Below, piece after piece: positions 16,834 to 25,562 of a stretch of DNA of 64,000 nucleotides. The stretch is from JBMNGH01 sp050949725. GTDB lineage: Bacteria > Bacillota > Thermosediminibacteria > Thermosediminibacterales > Tepidanaerobacteraceae. The first letter of the stretch is position 1; every line of letters starts with the position of its first letter. The notes beneath the pieces are model-generated. The model was not told the DNA's origin. It did not search any database and saw only the letters and a program-made list of their open reading frames with translations. Made by a program: the position numbers and the translations under genes. The stretch is from positions 37,367 to 101,366 of the forward strand of contig JBMNGH010000012.1 in the NCBI GenBank assembly GCA_050949725.1, written 5' to 3'.

Positions 16834-17106
16834 ATGAATTTGCAACTTTTCGCTCATAAGAAGGGAATGGGCAGCACTCGTAACGGAAGAGATAGTCAAT
16901 CTAAGAGACTTGGTGTAAAAAGATATGATGGGCAGTTTGTTACAGCTGGAAGTATAATTGTCCGCCAAAGAGGGACAAAGATATATCCCGGCAAGAATGT
17001 CGGCATTGGAGTTGACCATACTATATTTGCCAAAATGGATGGGTTTGTAAGATTTGAACCTAAGGGCAAGGACAAGAAATTAGTTAGTGTATACGGCGAA
17101 GCTTAG
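16834..17106 (+). CDS. rpmA: 50S ribosomal protein L27, Prp-processed type
   Basis: L27 reaches toward the peptidyl-transferase centre. The ATG at 16834 follows GAGGAGGTG and gives 90 residues. The N-terminus MNLQLFAHKKGMGS carries the Firmicutes leader that Prp cuts between F6 and A7, leaving a mature protein that begins AHKKG. The rest (KRLGVKRYDGQFVTAGSIIVRQRGT, YPGKNVGIG) is standard. The operon ends at a hairpin 15 bases downstream. Confidence 0.98.
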   Translation: MNLQLFAHKKGMGSTRNGRDSQSKRLGVKRYDGQFVTAGSIIVRQRGTKIYPGKNVGIGVDHTIFAKMDGFVRFEPKGKDKKLVSVYGEA

Positions 17107-17120
17107 TATCATATAGCTAT

Positions 17121-17150
17121 AAGGCGGGTACTTAATGACCCGCCTTTGTT
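17121..17150 (+). terminator. Terminator after rpmA
   Basis: AAGGCGGGT and ACCCGCCTT form a perfect 9-bp stem with an eight-base loop, followed by TGTTG, a weak T tract. Confidence 0.7.
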
Positions 17151-17203
17151 GTCGTGCTATGCAGGAAATTTAAAAAAAATCAAGAATTATCCAAAATAAT
17201 CAT

Positions 17204-17698
17204 ATGGTAAAAGAAGGGTTGGTGACTACGTTGAGAACTGAAGGATTTAAAGATCAGCCCCGAAACCATGACTGCAGAAAAGAAATGTTAAGGTTGTTGA
17301 AGATATTTCGAGAACTAAAGCACGAATTTTCGAACAGTTTACAAGTGATATATAGCATGGTTCAGCTAAAAAAATACGGCGATGTGGTCGGCTACATTAA
17401 TCATGAAAAAAAAAGGTATGAAGATTTAAAAACAATAACGAGTTTATCTGATATGTATGCTGTATTTTTTTTGTTAGAACTTGTACTATCTTTAAGGGAG
17501 CGAGAGATAGAAACCGATGTAAGTATATCTGATGACTTTGATTATGATACGTATAAAGAATATCATTTTAAGAATAAAGTAGATTATTATGTTTCAATAA
17601 TTATAAACTCTCATAGCCCCACAGTTTGTATTTCTTTGAACAATTCATTTGTTGAATTATCGTATAACTCTATTAAAGAGATAATTGCTTATACATAA
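17204..17698 (+). CDS. Spo0B-like histidine phosphotransfer/kinase-fold protein
   Basis: In Bacillus, Spo0B relays phosphate from Spo0F to Spo0A, and its gene lies between rpmA and obg, exactly where this gene is. The 164-residue protein has a helical-hairpin segment with a candidate phospho-accepting His in LKHEFSNSLQVIYSMVQLKKY (H40 counted from ATG 17204). This recalls the SPOB-alpha dimerisation helices. The remainder is divergent and lacks a recognisable ATP-binding set. The start is uncertain, since the ATG has no clear ribosome site. Clostridia usually lack a full phosphorelay, so the partner is unclear. Confidence 0.7.
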   Translation: MVKEGLVTTLRTEGFKDQPRNHDCRKEMLRLLKIFRELKHEFSNSLQVIYSMVQLKKYGDVVGYINHEKKRYEDLKTITSLSDMYAVFFLLELVLSLREREIETDVSISDDFDYDTYKEYHFKNKVDYYVSIIINSHSPTVCISLNNSFVELSYNSIKEIIAYT

Positions 17699-17768
17699 AA
17701 AATATTATGAGTTAAACTAATTTCAAATGGGAATTATAATGATACCATTATTACTAAGGTGAGGATAA

Positions 17769-19037
17769 ATGTTTATTGACAGAGCCAAAATCCATGTAAA
17801 GGCGGGTGATGGGGGAAACGGTGTTGTAGCCTTTAGAAGAGAAAAATATGTCCCAAGGGGAGGTCCATCAGGTGGAGATGGAGGAAAAGGAGGAGACATT
17901 GTCTTAGAGGTTGACATGAATCTATCTACATTGATGGATTTCAAATACAAGGTCCATTATAAGGCGAAGAGAGGCGAGCATGGTTCAGGTTCTAACAAAG
18001 CCGGCAAGAGTGGTGAAAATAAAATAATAAAAGTCCCGCCAGGGACGGTTGTCAAAAATGCTGAGACTGGGTATGTGATTGCGGATCTTGTTGAACCAGG
18101 TCAGTATTTTATCGTTGCAAGAGGCGGCCGTGGTGGAAGAGGTAATGCCAGATTTGCCAGTTCAGTCCATAGAGCGCCTGATTTTGCAGAAAAAGGTGAA
18201 CCAGGAGAGCAAAAATGGATTTTGCTTGAACTTAAGCTCATAGCAGATGTGGGATTAATAGGGCTCCCAAATGCAGGCAAGTCAACTCTTCTTGCACGGA
18301 TGACATCTGCCAAACCTAAAATCGCTGATTACCCTTTTACTACATTATCGCCCAATCTCGGGGTAGCTGAAAAAAGCGGTGTCAGCTTCGTCATTGCTGA
18401 TATTCCGGGGCTCATAGAAGGCGCCCATCGGGGCCAGGGCCTTGGACACCAGTTTTTAAGACACATTGAAAGGACCAGAATGTTGGTTCACGTAATAGAC
18501 GCAACCGGTTTAGAAAATGATCCGATTCAAGGGTTTTATTCCATAAACAGTGAATTAAAAGAGTACAGCCCTAATCTCATAGAAAAACCTCAAATAATTG
18601 CTGCAAATAAAATGGACATACCTGAAGCAAGACACACTTTTGACAATGTAAAATCTTTTTTTGAGCGTGAAGGATACGAGGTTTTCCCTATTTCTGCTGT
18701 AACAGGGCAAGGTGTGACTGATCTAATTCAAAAAATACAACAGATGCTTCAAAGTTTCCCGAGAGATTTATCTACAATTGAAGTAGGACAAAAAAAAGAA
18801 TATGTTTTGAAAAAAAATAAGCGGTTTCAAGTAAAAAAAGAAGGTGATGTCTTTTATGTATCCGGCAGATCTATCGAGCGCATTGTTGCCATGACGGACC
18901 TCGATAATCAAACCGCAGTAGAGAGATTACAACGAACATTTAATAGGATTGGGCTGGACGATGAACTAATAAAACAGGGAATCAAACCTGGAGATACTGT
19001 AAAGATTGGAGAAGCTGAATTTTATTATATGGAGTAA
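17769..19037 (+). CDS. obgE: GTPase Obg/CgtA
   Basis: Obg is an essential ribosome-associated GTPase linked to 50S maturation and, in Bacillus, to the stress response and sporulation. The 422 residues show the Gly-rich Obg fold (1-158; GGPSGGDGGKGGD), the G domain with GLPNAGKST (165-173), switch DIPGLIEGA and NKMD, and a C-terminal OCT domain. The ATG has AAGGTGAGG upstream. It follows the Spo0B-like gene as in Bacillus. Confidence 0.97.
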   Translation: MFIDRAKIHVKAGDGGNGVVAFRREKYVPRGGPSGGDGGKGGDIVLEVDMNLSTLMDFKYKVHYKAKRGEHGSGSNKAGKSGENKIIKVPPGTVVKNAETGYVIADLVEPGQYFIVARGGRGGRGNARFASSVHRAPDFAEKGEPGEQKWILLELKLIADVGLIGLPNAGKSTLLARMTSAKPKIADYPFTTLSPNLGVAEKSGVSFVIADIPGLIEGAHRGQGLGHQFLRHIERTRMLVHVIDATGLENDPIQGFYSINSELKEYSPNLIEKPQIIAANKMDIPEARHTFDNVKSFFEREGYEVFPISAVTGQGVTDLIQKIQQMLQSFPRDLSTIEVGQKKEYVLKKNKRFQVKKEGDVFYVSGRSIERIVAMTDLDNQTAVERLQRTFNRIGLDDELIKQGIKPGDTVKIGEAEFYYME

Positions 19038-19088
19038 TGACATTTTAATTCATTTTTGTGACTAGTTATTCGTTTTTTCGACATTTGA

Positions 19089-19117
19089 TTGAAGAATAGC
19101 AAAACCAGTAGTATAAT
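19089..19117 (+). promoter_or_regulatory. Promoter of nadD-yqeK-lytR-rsfS
   Basis: TTGAAG, a 17-base spacer and TATAAT (19112-19117) lie about 40 bases before nadD. Confidence 0.55.
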
Positions 19118-19156
19118 TTTCTTGTGTTTAATGATTTTTTACAGGAGAGGATGATT

Positions 19157-19771
19157 GTGCCAAAGCGCAACCGGGTAGGAATTATGGGGGGAACGTTTGA
19201 CCCTATTCACTATGGACATTTAGCAACTGCTGAAGCAGCCAGAACAGAGTTTGACTTAAAAGAAGTGATATTTACACCCGCCGGAAACCCGCCTCATAAG
19301 AAAGATTATGAAGTCACTCCTGCGGAAGCTCGATATTTAATGACGGTCCTGGCCATTAATGATAATCCTTATTTCAAGGTATCCAGGATGGAGCTTGACA
19401 GAGCCGGTTATACCTATACCATTGATACACTTAAACAATTCTCCAAACAACACGGTAAAGGAACCCAGCTTTTTTTCATAAGTGGGGCTGATGCCGTTCT
19501 CGATATACTGACATGGAAAGACGTTGGAGAAGTATTACAATATTGTACATTTATAGCGGCGACCAGGCCAGGTTATCCTACTGATACACTCACTCAAAAA
19601 CTAAATGAGCTTGAGGAGATGTATGGGATCAAGGTGTTCCAATTAAAAGTGACAGGATTAGACATTTCTTCTACAGACATTAGAAGAAAAATAAAAGAAG
19701 GTTTTTCGGTTAAGTATTTACTGCCGGACAGTGTAGAAAAATACATTAAAAAAAACGGCTTGTATAGGTGA
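19157..19771 (+). CDS. nadD: Nicotinate-nucleotide adenylyltransferase
   Basis: NadD joins nicotinate mononucleotide and ATP to make deamido-NAD. I chose GTG 19157 because GGAGAGG is six bases upstream; ATG 19151 and an upstream GTG are alternatives. The 204 residues contain the nucleotidyltransferase signature GTFDPIHYGH (12-21), TPAGNPPHK, GADAVLDILTW, and the C-terminal ISSTDIRRKI motif. It begins an operon with yqeK, an LCP gene and rsfS, a widespread Firmicutes arrangement. Confidence 0.95.
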   Translation: MPKRNRVGIMGGTFDPIHYGHLATAEAARTEFDLKEVIFTPAGNPPHKKDYEVTPAEARYLMTVLAINDNPYFKVSRMELDRAGYTYTIDTLKQFSKQHGKGTQLFFISGADAVLDILTWKDVGEVLQYCTFIAATRPGYPTDTLTQKLNELEEMYGIKVFQLKVTGLDISSTDIRRKIKEGFSVKYLLPDSVEKYIKKNGLYR

Positions 19772-19776
19772 ACTAA

Positions 19777-20361
19777 ATGATTTCCATAGAAGAAATAAAA
19801 AATGATTTAAAGAACAGGCTAACGCATGAGAGATATACACATTCATTAAATGTTATGCATACTGCAAGCATTCTTGCTACCCGTTACGGTGTTGATAAAA
19901 AAAAAGCAGAGCTGGCAGGTTTAATACACGACTGTGCTAGGGATTTACCAGCTGATATTCAGTTGAAAATGGCAACTGATTTTGGTATACTTTTAGATGA
20001 AATTGAGAAACTTCAACCTGAACTAGTTCATGGGCCGCTGGGCGCTTTTATTGCACGTAAGCAGTATGGCATTGATGATGATGAGGTGATCAGGGCGGTT
20101 ACAATTCATAGTACAGGGGACAAGTTCATGACTTCTTTTGATAAGATTTTATTTATAGCTGATTATGTCGAACCTGGGAGATGTTTCCCGTCAGTTGAGT
20201 CAATTCGGAAAAAGCTGGCTCGGGATTTGGATGAAGCATTATTGAGTGCCTTTTCATCAACAATAAAGTATGTTGTCGATAGGGGCTGGTATCTTCATCC
20301 AAAGACCATAAGTGCGAGGAACTTTTTGCTTGCTCAGAAGGGGAGAGAGGGAAACACATGA
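19777..20361 (+). CDS. yqeK: YqeK, HD-domain diadenosine tetraphosphate hydrolase
   Basis: YqeK proteins split Ap4A symmetrically into two ADP. The 194-residue protein shows the HD-domain metal ligands H22 (YTHSLNV) and H51-D52 (LIHDCARDL), the HGPLGAF motif and a later IADYVEPGR segment. AGGTGA lies upstream of the ATG. It begins five bases after nadD and overlaps the next gene by four bases (ATGA), so the operon is translationally coupled. Confidence 0.93.
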   Translation: MISIEEIKNDLKNRLTHERYTHSLNVMHTASILATRYGVDKKKAELAGLIHDCARDLPADIQLKMATDFGILLDEIEKLQPELVHGPLGAFIARKQYGIDDDEVIRAVTIHSTGDKFMTSFDKILFIADYVEPGRCFPSVESIRKKLARDLDEALLSAFSSTIKYVVDRGWYLHPKTISARNFLLAQKGREGNT

Positions 20362-21533
20362 AAAAAATACTCAAATATACATTGATAGTATTGTTGTTTG
20401 CAGCTATTTCAGCCGGTTGCGGTTTTTATTATGTCTTGAATAGTTTAAACAAGCCTAGTGAAATGGCACATTCTGAAGATATTATTGATACGGATGAATT
20501 TATAAAAGGTGGTCGTCTCAATATCCTTCTGTTAGGAATCGACTCGGGGACAATAGGTGCGAATGAGAAATACAACAGGCATCGTTCAGATACGATGATG
20601 GTTCTCAGCATAGATGAGAAACAAAAGCAAATAAAGATACTCTCTATTCCACGTGACACGCGTGTAAAAATCCAAGGTGTGGGAATAGAAAAAATTAATG
20701 CTGCTATGGCTTATGGTGGCCCCAGTCTTTCTGTAAAAACCGTGAAAGAATTCCTAGGGGTTCCCATACACAATTATGTAGTATTAAATTATAAGGGTCT
20801 CAGACAAATAGTTGATGCGCTTGGCGGAATTGAGATAAATGTTGAAAGGCGAATGAAGTACGATGACTATGCCGGTAATGTCCATATAGATATTCAACCA
20901 GGAGTGCAGGTATTGGATGGAAAGAATGCTGAGGACTTTGTCCGGTTCAGGCAATATCCTGAAGGTGATCTAGGAAGGGTAAAGGCGCAACAACAGTTCA
21001 TTGATGCTTTTGTAAAGACAGTGATGAGACCAAGCACAATCTTAAAGTTGCCCAAAATAATAAGTGTAGTCCAGGGGAGTATAGAGACCGATATTGAACC
21101 TCTCGAGATGGCAAGCTACCTCAATCTGTGCAGGCAGATAAGTAAAGATGATGTTAAAATGTTTACACTGCCGGGTGAAGGGAAATATATTTCGGGTATT
21201 AGCTACTTTATACCATATCAATCTAGCATGGACGATATGATTCAAGATATATTTTTTGATGACGACAATATACAAGTAGCAGTTTTAAACGGTAGTGGAG
21301 AGGCTGGCATAGCCTCAAAAGTAGCCAAACAGTTGGAGGCAGTCGGATTCAAAGTCGTAAAAGTAGCTAATGCGGATAGTTTTGATTACGAAACAACAAC
21401 AATTTTATACCCGAGAGATAAAAAGGTTGATGCAGATAAGATTGCCCAAGTTTTTACCGATACCAAGGTGATAGAAGAACTATGCGATGATGCCAAATTA
21501 GCGACAGTAATTGTCGGCAAAGATATAAAATAA
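20358..21533 (+). CDS. LytR-CpsA-Psr family cell-wall glycopolymer ligase
   Basis: LCP enzymes attach teichoic acids or other anionic polymers to peptidoglycan. The 391-residue protein has an N-terminal membrane anchor (about 5-25). Next is the LCP catalytic domain with the D-x-R motif around HRSDTMMVLSID, SIPRDTRVKI and GGIEINVERRM. Last is a C-terminal LytR_C domain (about 298-385; IQVAVLNGSGEAGIASKVA). Which polymer it handles is not evident. It sits within the nadD-yqeK-rsfS cluster. Confidence 0.92.
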   Translation: MKKILKYTLIVLLFAAISAGCGFYYVLNSLNKPSEMAHSEDIIDTDEFIKGGRLNILLLGIDSGTIGANEKYNRHRSDTMMVLSIDEKQKQIKILSIPRDTRVKIQGVGIEKINAAMAYGGPSLSVKTVKEFLGVPIHNYVVLNYKGLRQIVDALGGIEINVERRMKYDDYAGNVHIDIQPGVQVLDGKNAEDFVRFRQYPEGDLGRVKAQQQFIDAFVKTVMRPSTILKLPKIISVVQGSIETDIEPLEMASYLNLCRQISKDDVKMFTLPGEGKYISGISYFIPYQSSMDDMIQDIFFDDDNIQVAVLNGSGEAGIASKVAKQLEAVGFKVVKVANADSFDYETTTILYPRDKKVDADKIAQVFTDTKVIEELCDDAKLATVIVGKDIK

Positions 21534-21567
21534 GAAAAAAATAAAGCGAATTGACGGAGGGAAGTGG

Positions 21568-21948
21568 ATGACGAAAGACGCAAAATCATGTGCGAATTTT
21601 GCAGTCAGTGCTTTGGAGGATAAAAAAGGCCAAGATGTGGTTGTTTTAGACATAACCAAAGATTCAATAGTTGCAGATTATTTTGTGATTGCTACAGGAG
21701 TGTCACCTCTACATGTTAAAGCTCTTGCGGATGAAGTCGAAAAGAGATTATTGAAGGAAGGATTTGAATTAAGAGGAAAAGAAGGTTATAAAGAAGCAAA
21801 ATGGGTACTTCTCGACTTTTATGACGTAGTGGTTCACATATTTCATGGCCCTGAGAGAGAATATTACATGATCGAGCGTCTGTGGTCTGATGGGCATCAA
21901 CAGCTCCGACACCGTGAAGGTCACCGTGAAGGTCAATTTATTTATTAA
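21568..21948 (+). CDS. rsfS: Ribosomal silencing factor RsfS
   Basis: RsfS binds L14 and keeps the ribosomal subunits apart when nutrients are scarce. The 126 residues include the conserved YFVIATGVSPLHVKALADEV and WVLLDFYDVVVHIF runs. CGGAGGGAAG lies upstream of the ATG. The last 15 residues carry a short duplication (HREGHREG) encoded by a 12-base tandem repeat near 21,910, a lineage-specific tail beyond the usual end of the family. Confidence 0.95.
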   Translation: MTKDAKSCANFAVSALEDKKGQDVVVLDITKDSIVADYFVIATGVSPLHVKALADEVEKRLLKEGFELRGKEGYKEAKWVLLDFYDVVVHIFHGPEREYYMIERLWSDGHQQLRHREGHREGQFIY

Positions 21949-22000
21949 CGAACAAGGATAACAAGTAAGTATAACAAATAAATCAATTTAAGATAACAAA

Positions 22001-22190
22001 TAAGGAGTAGTAAAGGCATGATTCCCTTTTAAAGAGATCGGTTGTGTGGTGAAAGACCGTAGAGGAAATGCCTTGAACTCGCCTTAGTTTAACATATGCC
22101 GGCAGGCGTTAAAGTGCTTATGAGATGGGCATTTTAGCCAATTAGGGTGGTACCGCGGGCCTCTCGTCCCTAAAACTAGGACGAGAGGCA
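22001..22190 (+). promoter_or_regulatory. Leucine T-box riboswitch before leuS
   Basis: The leader folds as a T-box. TAAGG (22001) pairs with CCTTA (22082), enclosing an AGTA loop opposite GAACTCG; AAGGCAT pairs with ATGCCTT (22068). The specifier is CTC (22078-22080), a leucine codon, matching the gene that follows. The T-box sequence AGGGTGGTACCGCG starts at 22144. An 11-bp terminator stem, GCCTCTCGTCC with GGACGAGAGGC (22159-22189), follows. Uncharged tRNA-Leu should favour the antiterminator and raise leuS expression. Confidence 0.93.
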
Positions 22191-22266
22191 TTAGCATTTA
22201 AAGTCATAAAAGTTATGAAATATAGAGGACAAGTTATTGTGAATTTGAAAGATGGGAGGAACAGTT

Positions 22267-24726
22267 TTGAGGTACAATTTTAAAGAGATTGAAGCCAAGT
22301 GGCAGGAAAGATGGAAAAAAGAAAAAATCTATACTGTATCAGAGGATCATAAAAAATCTAAGTACTATTGTCTCGAGATGTTCCCGTATCCTTCCGGAAA
22401 ACTTCATATGGGTCATGTGAGGAACTATTCCATAGGAGATGTAGTAGCTCGGTTTAAGCGAATGAACGGTAATAATGTTCTTCATCCAATGGGATGGGAT
22501 GCTTTTGGTTTGCCGGCGGAAAATGCGGCTATAAAGCATGGTACTCATCCGGCCAATTGGACGCGTGAAAATATTGACAATATGAGGAAGCAGTTAAAGC
22601 AGTTAGGGCTGAGCTATGATTGGAACCGAGAGGTGGCGACATGTCATCCGGGTTATTATAAATGGACACAATGGCTTTTTTTAAAGCTTTACGATAGAGG
22701 GTTAGCTTATAGGAAGAAGGCTTTTGTCAATTGGTGTCCTTCGTGTGCTACTGTCCTTGCCAACGAACAGGTTGAAGGAGGAAAGTGTCACAGGTGTGGT
22801 TCAGATGTCGGAAAAAAAGAGTTGGAGCAGTGGTTTTTTAAAATTACCGATTATGCAGACGAGCTGTTAAAAGACATGGATAAAATCCCCGGATGGCCTT
22901 CCAAAGTCAAGATTATGCAGGAAAACTGGATAGGAAGAAGTGAAGGCGTTGAGTTCAGTTTTGTTGCAGAAAAAACGAATGATAAGATTTTCGTATTTAC
23001 TACACGTCCTGATACAGTTTACGGTGCATCTTACCTGGTTCTCGCCCCTGAGCATCCGCTTGTTGAAAAGCTTTCACGTGGGACCGATTATGAAGACGCT
23101 GTAAAACAATTCAAAATAAAAATGCAAAAATGTGATGATGCTTTGCGGACCTCTGAGGATACTGAAAAAGAAGGAATTTTTATAGGGGCTTATGCTGAAA
23201 ATCCATTGAACGGTGAAAAAATACCAATATGGACGGCAAATTATGTACTTCATGAATATGGTACTGGAGCAGTTATGGGGGTACCCGCCCATGATCAAAG
23301 GGATTTTCTGTTTGCGAAAAAATATGGGCTTCCTATAAAAATAGTCATCTCAAATTCTGGTGAAAATATCGATCCAAGTCAGATGTCAGAGGCTTACGTT
23401 GCTCAAGGGATACTTGTTAATTCAGATAAATTCAACGGGATGGACAGTGTTCAGGCTATAAAGGCAATAGGACAATATATGGAACAAAAAGGCATTGGTA
23501 AGATTAAGGTCAATTATAAACTGAGGGATTGGCTGATATCAAGGCAAAGATACTGGGGAGTTCCCATACCGATGATATATTGTGATGATTGCGGTATCGT
23601 GCCCGTTCCAAAAGAAGAACTTCCGGTTATGCTACCTACTGATGTTGATTTTTATCCTGAAGGAGGATCGCCGCTTCTAAACCATGAAGGGTTTTTAAAT
23701 GTAAATTGTCCTAGATGCGGTGGTCCTGCCAAGAGAGAGACTGACACCATGGATACTTTTATCTGTTCGTCCTGGTATTTTTATAGATTTGTTGATCCCA
23801 GAAATGATCTGGAGGCTTTCAGCAGGGATAAGGTTGACTATTGGATGCCTGTTGATCAATATATCGGAGGGGTGGAGCATGCAATACTCCATCTGATGTA
23901 TGCCAGGTTTATTAACAAGGTATTGAGGGATGAGGAACTAGTAAGTGTTGACGAACCATTTCAGAACCTGTTAACACAAGGCATGGTATTAAAAGACGGA
24001 GCAAAGATGTCAAAATCACTTGGAAATATAGTGAGCCCAGAAGAAATAGTAATGAGGTACGGTGCTGATACTGCGAGGCTCTTCATTTTGTTTGCATCAC
24101 CACCAGACAGGGATCTTGAATGGAGTGACCAGGGTGTAGAAGGATGTTTTAAATTTCTTAACAGGGTATGGAGGTTGTCAGAAGAACTTATAGAAAAGAT
24201 CAATTACAATAAAGGCAGCAATAATGACAGCGAGATTCATGTGAAGCTAAAAAAATTAGTTCATAAAGCAATAAAAAAGGTCACGGAAGATATTGAGGAA
24301 AGATTTAATTTCAACACTGCTATTAGTGCTATAATGGAACTTGTAAACGGAATGAATACCTTAAAAGATGGAAAGATGTCTACAGATGCAATGAGAGAAG
24401 CAGTTGAAAACCTTTTGTTACTTCTAGCACCATTTGCGCCACACATAACGGATGAACTTTGGGAGAAACTTGGGAAAAAGAAAAGCATACATCTAATGCC
24501 ATGGCCGAAGTATGATCCGAATTTGCTCATTGAAGATCGAATAGAGGTCGTAATACAGATTAACGGAAAATTGCGCGGAAAGATTAGTCTAGAGATGGGT
24601 GTTTCAGAGGAAGCCATGAAACAGGCGGCACTTGAGCATAAAAAGGTAAAACAAGTGTTGAAAGAGAAAAAGATGATAAAAGTTATCACTGTGCCAGGAA
24701 AACTAGTAAACGTAGTGGTAAGATAA
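22267..24726 (+). CDS. leuS: Leucyl-tRNA synthetase
   Basis: This class I synthetase charges tRNA-Leu. The TTG at 22267 is six bases after GGGAGGA and gives 819 residues; the ATG at 22252 overlaps that site. HMGH (47-50) within PYPSGKLHMGH and KMSKS (580-584) form the active site. An editing domain (CP1, including TTRPDTVYGASY and GTGAVMGVPAHDQRD) and an anticodon-binding C-terminus are complete. It is controlled by the T-box upstream. Confidence 0.98.
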   Translation: MRYNFKEIEAKWQERWKKEKIYTVSEDHKKSKYYCLEMFPYPSGKLHMGHVRNYSIGDVVARFKRMNGNNVLHPMGWDAFGLPAENAAIKHGTHPANWTRENIDNMRKQLKQLGLSYDWNREVATCHPGYYKWTQWLFLKLYDRGLAYRKKAFVNWCPSCATVLANEQVEGGKCHRCGSDVGKKELEQWFFKITDYADELLKDMDKIPGWPSKVKIMQENWIGRSEGVEFSFVAEKTNDKIFVFTTRPDTVYGASYLVLAPEHPLVEKLSRGTDYEDAVKQFKIKMQKCDDALRTSEDTEKEGIFIGAYAENPLNGEKIPIWTANYVLHEYGTGAVMGVPAHDQRDFLFAKKYGLPIKIVISNSGENIDPSQMSEAYVAQGILVNSDKFNGMDSVQAIKAIGQYMEQKGIGKIKVNYKLRDWLISRQRYWGVPIPMIYCDDCGIVPVPKEELPVMLPTDVDFYPEGGSPLLNHEGFLNVNCPRCGGPAKRETDTMDTFICSSWYFYRFVDPRNDLEAFSRDKVDYWMPVDQYIGGVEHAILHLMYARFINKVLRDEELVSVDEPFQNLLTQGMVLKDGAKMSKSLGNIVSPEEIVMRYGADTARLFILFASPPDRDLEWSDQGVEGCFKFLNRVWRLSEELIEKINYNKGSNNDSEIHVKLKKLVHKAIKKVTEDIEERFNFNTAISAIMELVNGMNTLKDGKMSTDAMREAVENLLLLLAPFAPHITDELWEKLGKKKSIHLMPWPKYDPNLLIEDRIEVVIQINGKLRGKISLEMGVSEEAMKQAALEHKKVKQVLKEKKMIKVITVPGKLVNVVVR

Positions 24727-24809
24727 AACCAAAGTATTGTATTGTAATCAAATACGAAGTAGGGTAAAATATAGAATGCCAATGCATTGCCGAAAGGTGG
24801 TTGATATAA

Positions 24810-25562
24810 ATGCTTATGATAGAAAACATCAATTTCAGGGCAGCAAATGGCAATGGTCTAGAAGAAGTTCATATCCTAAAAGATGTAAATCTTAAACTAG
24901 AAGATAACAAATTTTATGCAATAACAGGACCTAATGGTGGTGGAAAGACATCTCTAGCAAAAGCTATCATGGGAATTTATGATATAAACGATGGACGCAT
25001 TTTGTTCGATGATATGGATATTACAAGGTTAGGTATAACTGAAAGGGCAAAAATGGGTATCGCTTACGCCTTCCAATCGCCACCCAGGTTTAAGGGGCTC
25101 AAGGTAGAAGATCTTTTGCGCCTTTCGTCAAAAGACAAGAAACTTCATCCTTATAGACTAAGGGCTGTAGGCTTATGTCCACAGGACTATTTACAAAGGG
25201 ATTGTGATCTAAGCTTATCAGGCGGTGAAATGAAGAGAATAGAACTTGCAACAGTATTGTCTAGAGACTCGAGAATAATAATTTATGATGAACCTGAAGC
25301 CGGGGTAGACCTCTGGAGTTTTGAAAACCTTCTTGGGTTGATAAGAAAATACCATTTAAAAGGCGGAGTGATCAGCATAGTTATTACTCATCATGAGAGG
25401 GTCCTGTCCTTGGCTGACGAAATAATTTTGATGGTTGACGGAAAAGTTAAACGAAAAGGTTCAAGAGAGGAAATGATCAATATACTGAAAGAGGATATGA
25501 GATGTGAATGGAAAAACAGTTGCGGAGGGACGGAATTTGGGTCTGAATTTGAATGCTGTTGA
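24810..25562 (+). CDS. sufC: SufC-type Fe-S assembly ATPase
   Basis: SufC is the ABC-type ATPase of SUF iron-sulfur cluster assembly. The 250 residues contain Walker A GPNGGGKTS (40-48), the FQSPPRFKG Q-loop, signature LSLSGGEMKR, and Walker B with the SufC-typical IIYDEPEAGVD. The last 20 residues (rich in Cys: CEWKNSCGG, ECC) are read from sequence that overlaps the start of the next gene, so this tail may be recent and not functional. It pairs with a SufB/D-like gene only; no sufS, sufU or sufD is nearby. Confidence 0.9.
   Translation: MLMIENINFRAANGNGLEEVHILKDVNLKLEDNKFYAITGPNGGGKTSLAKAIMGIYDINDGRILFDDMDITRLGITERAKMGIAYAFQSPPRFKGLKVEDLLRLSSKDKKLHPYRLRAVGLCPQDYLQRDCDLSLSGGEMKRIELATVLSRDSRIIIYDEPEAGVDLWSFENLLGLIRKYHLKGGVISIVITHHERVLSLADEIILMVDGKVKRKGSREEMINILKEDMRCEWKNSCGGTEFGSEFECC

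Noticed and set aside
21959..22000. Repeated ATAACAA-like words before the T-box as a CRISPR or iteron array
   Set aside because: The units are short, imperfect and unevenly spaced, and no spacer-repeat pattern exists.
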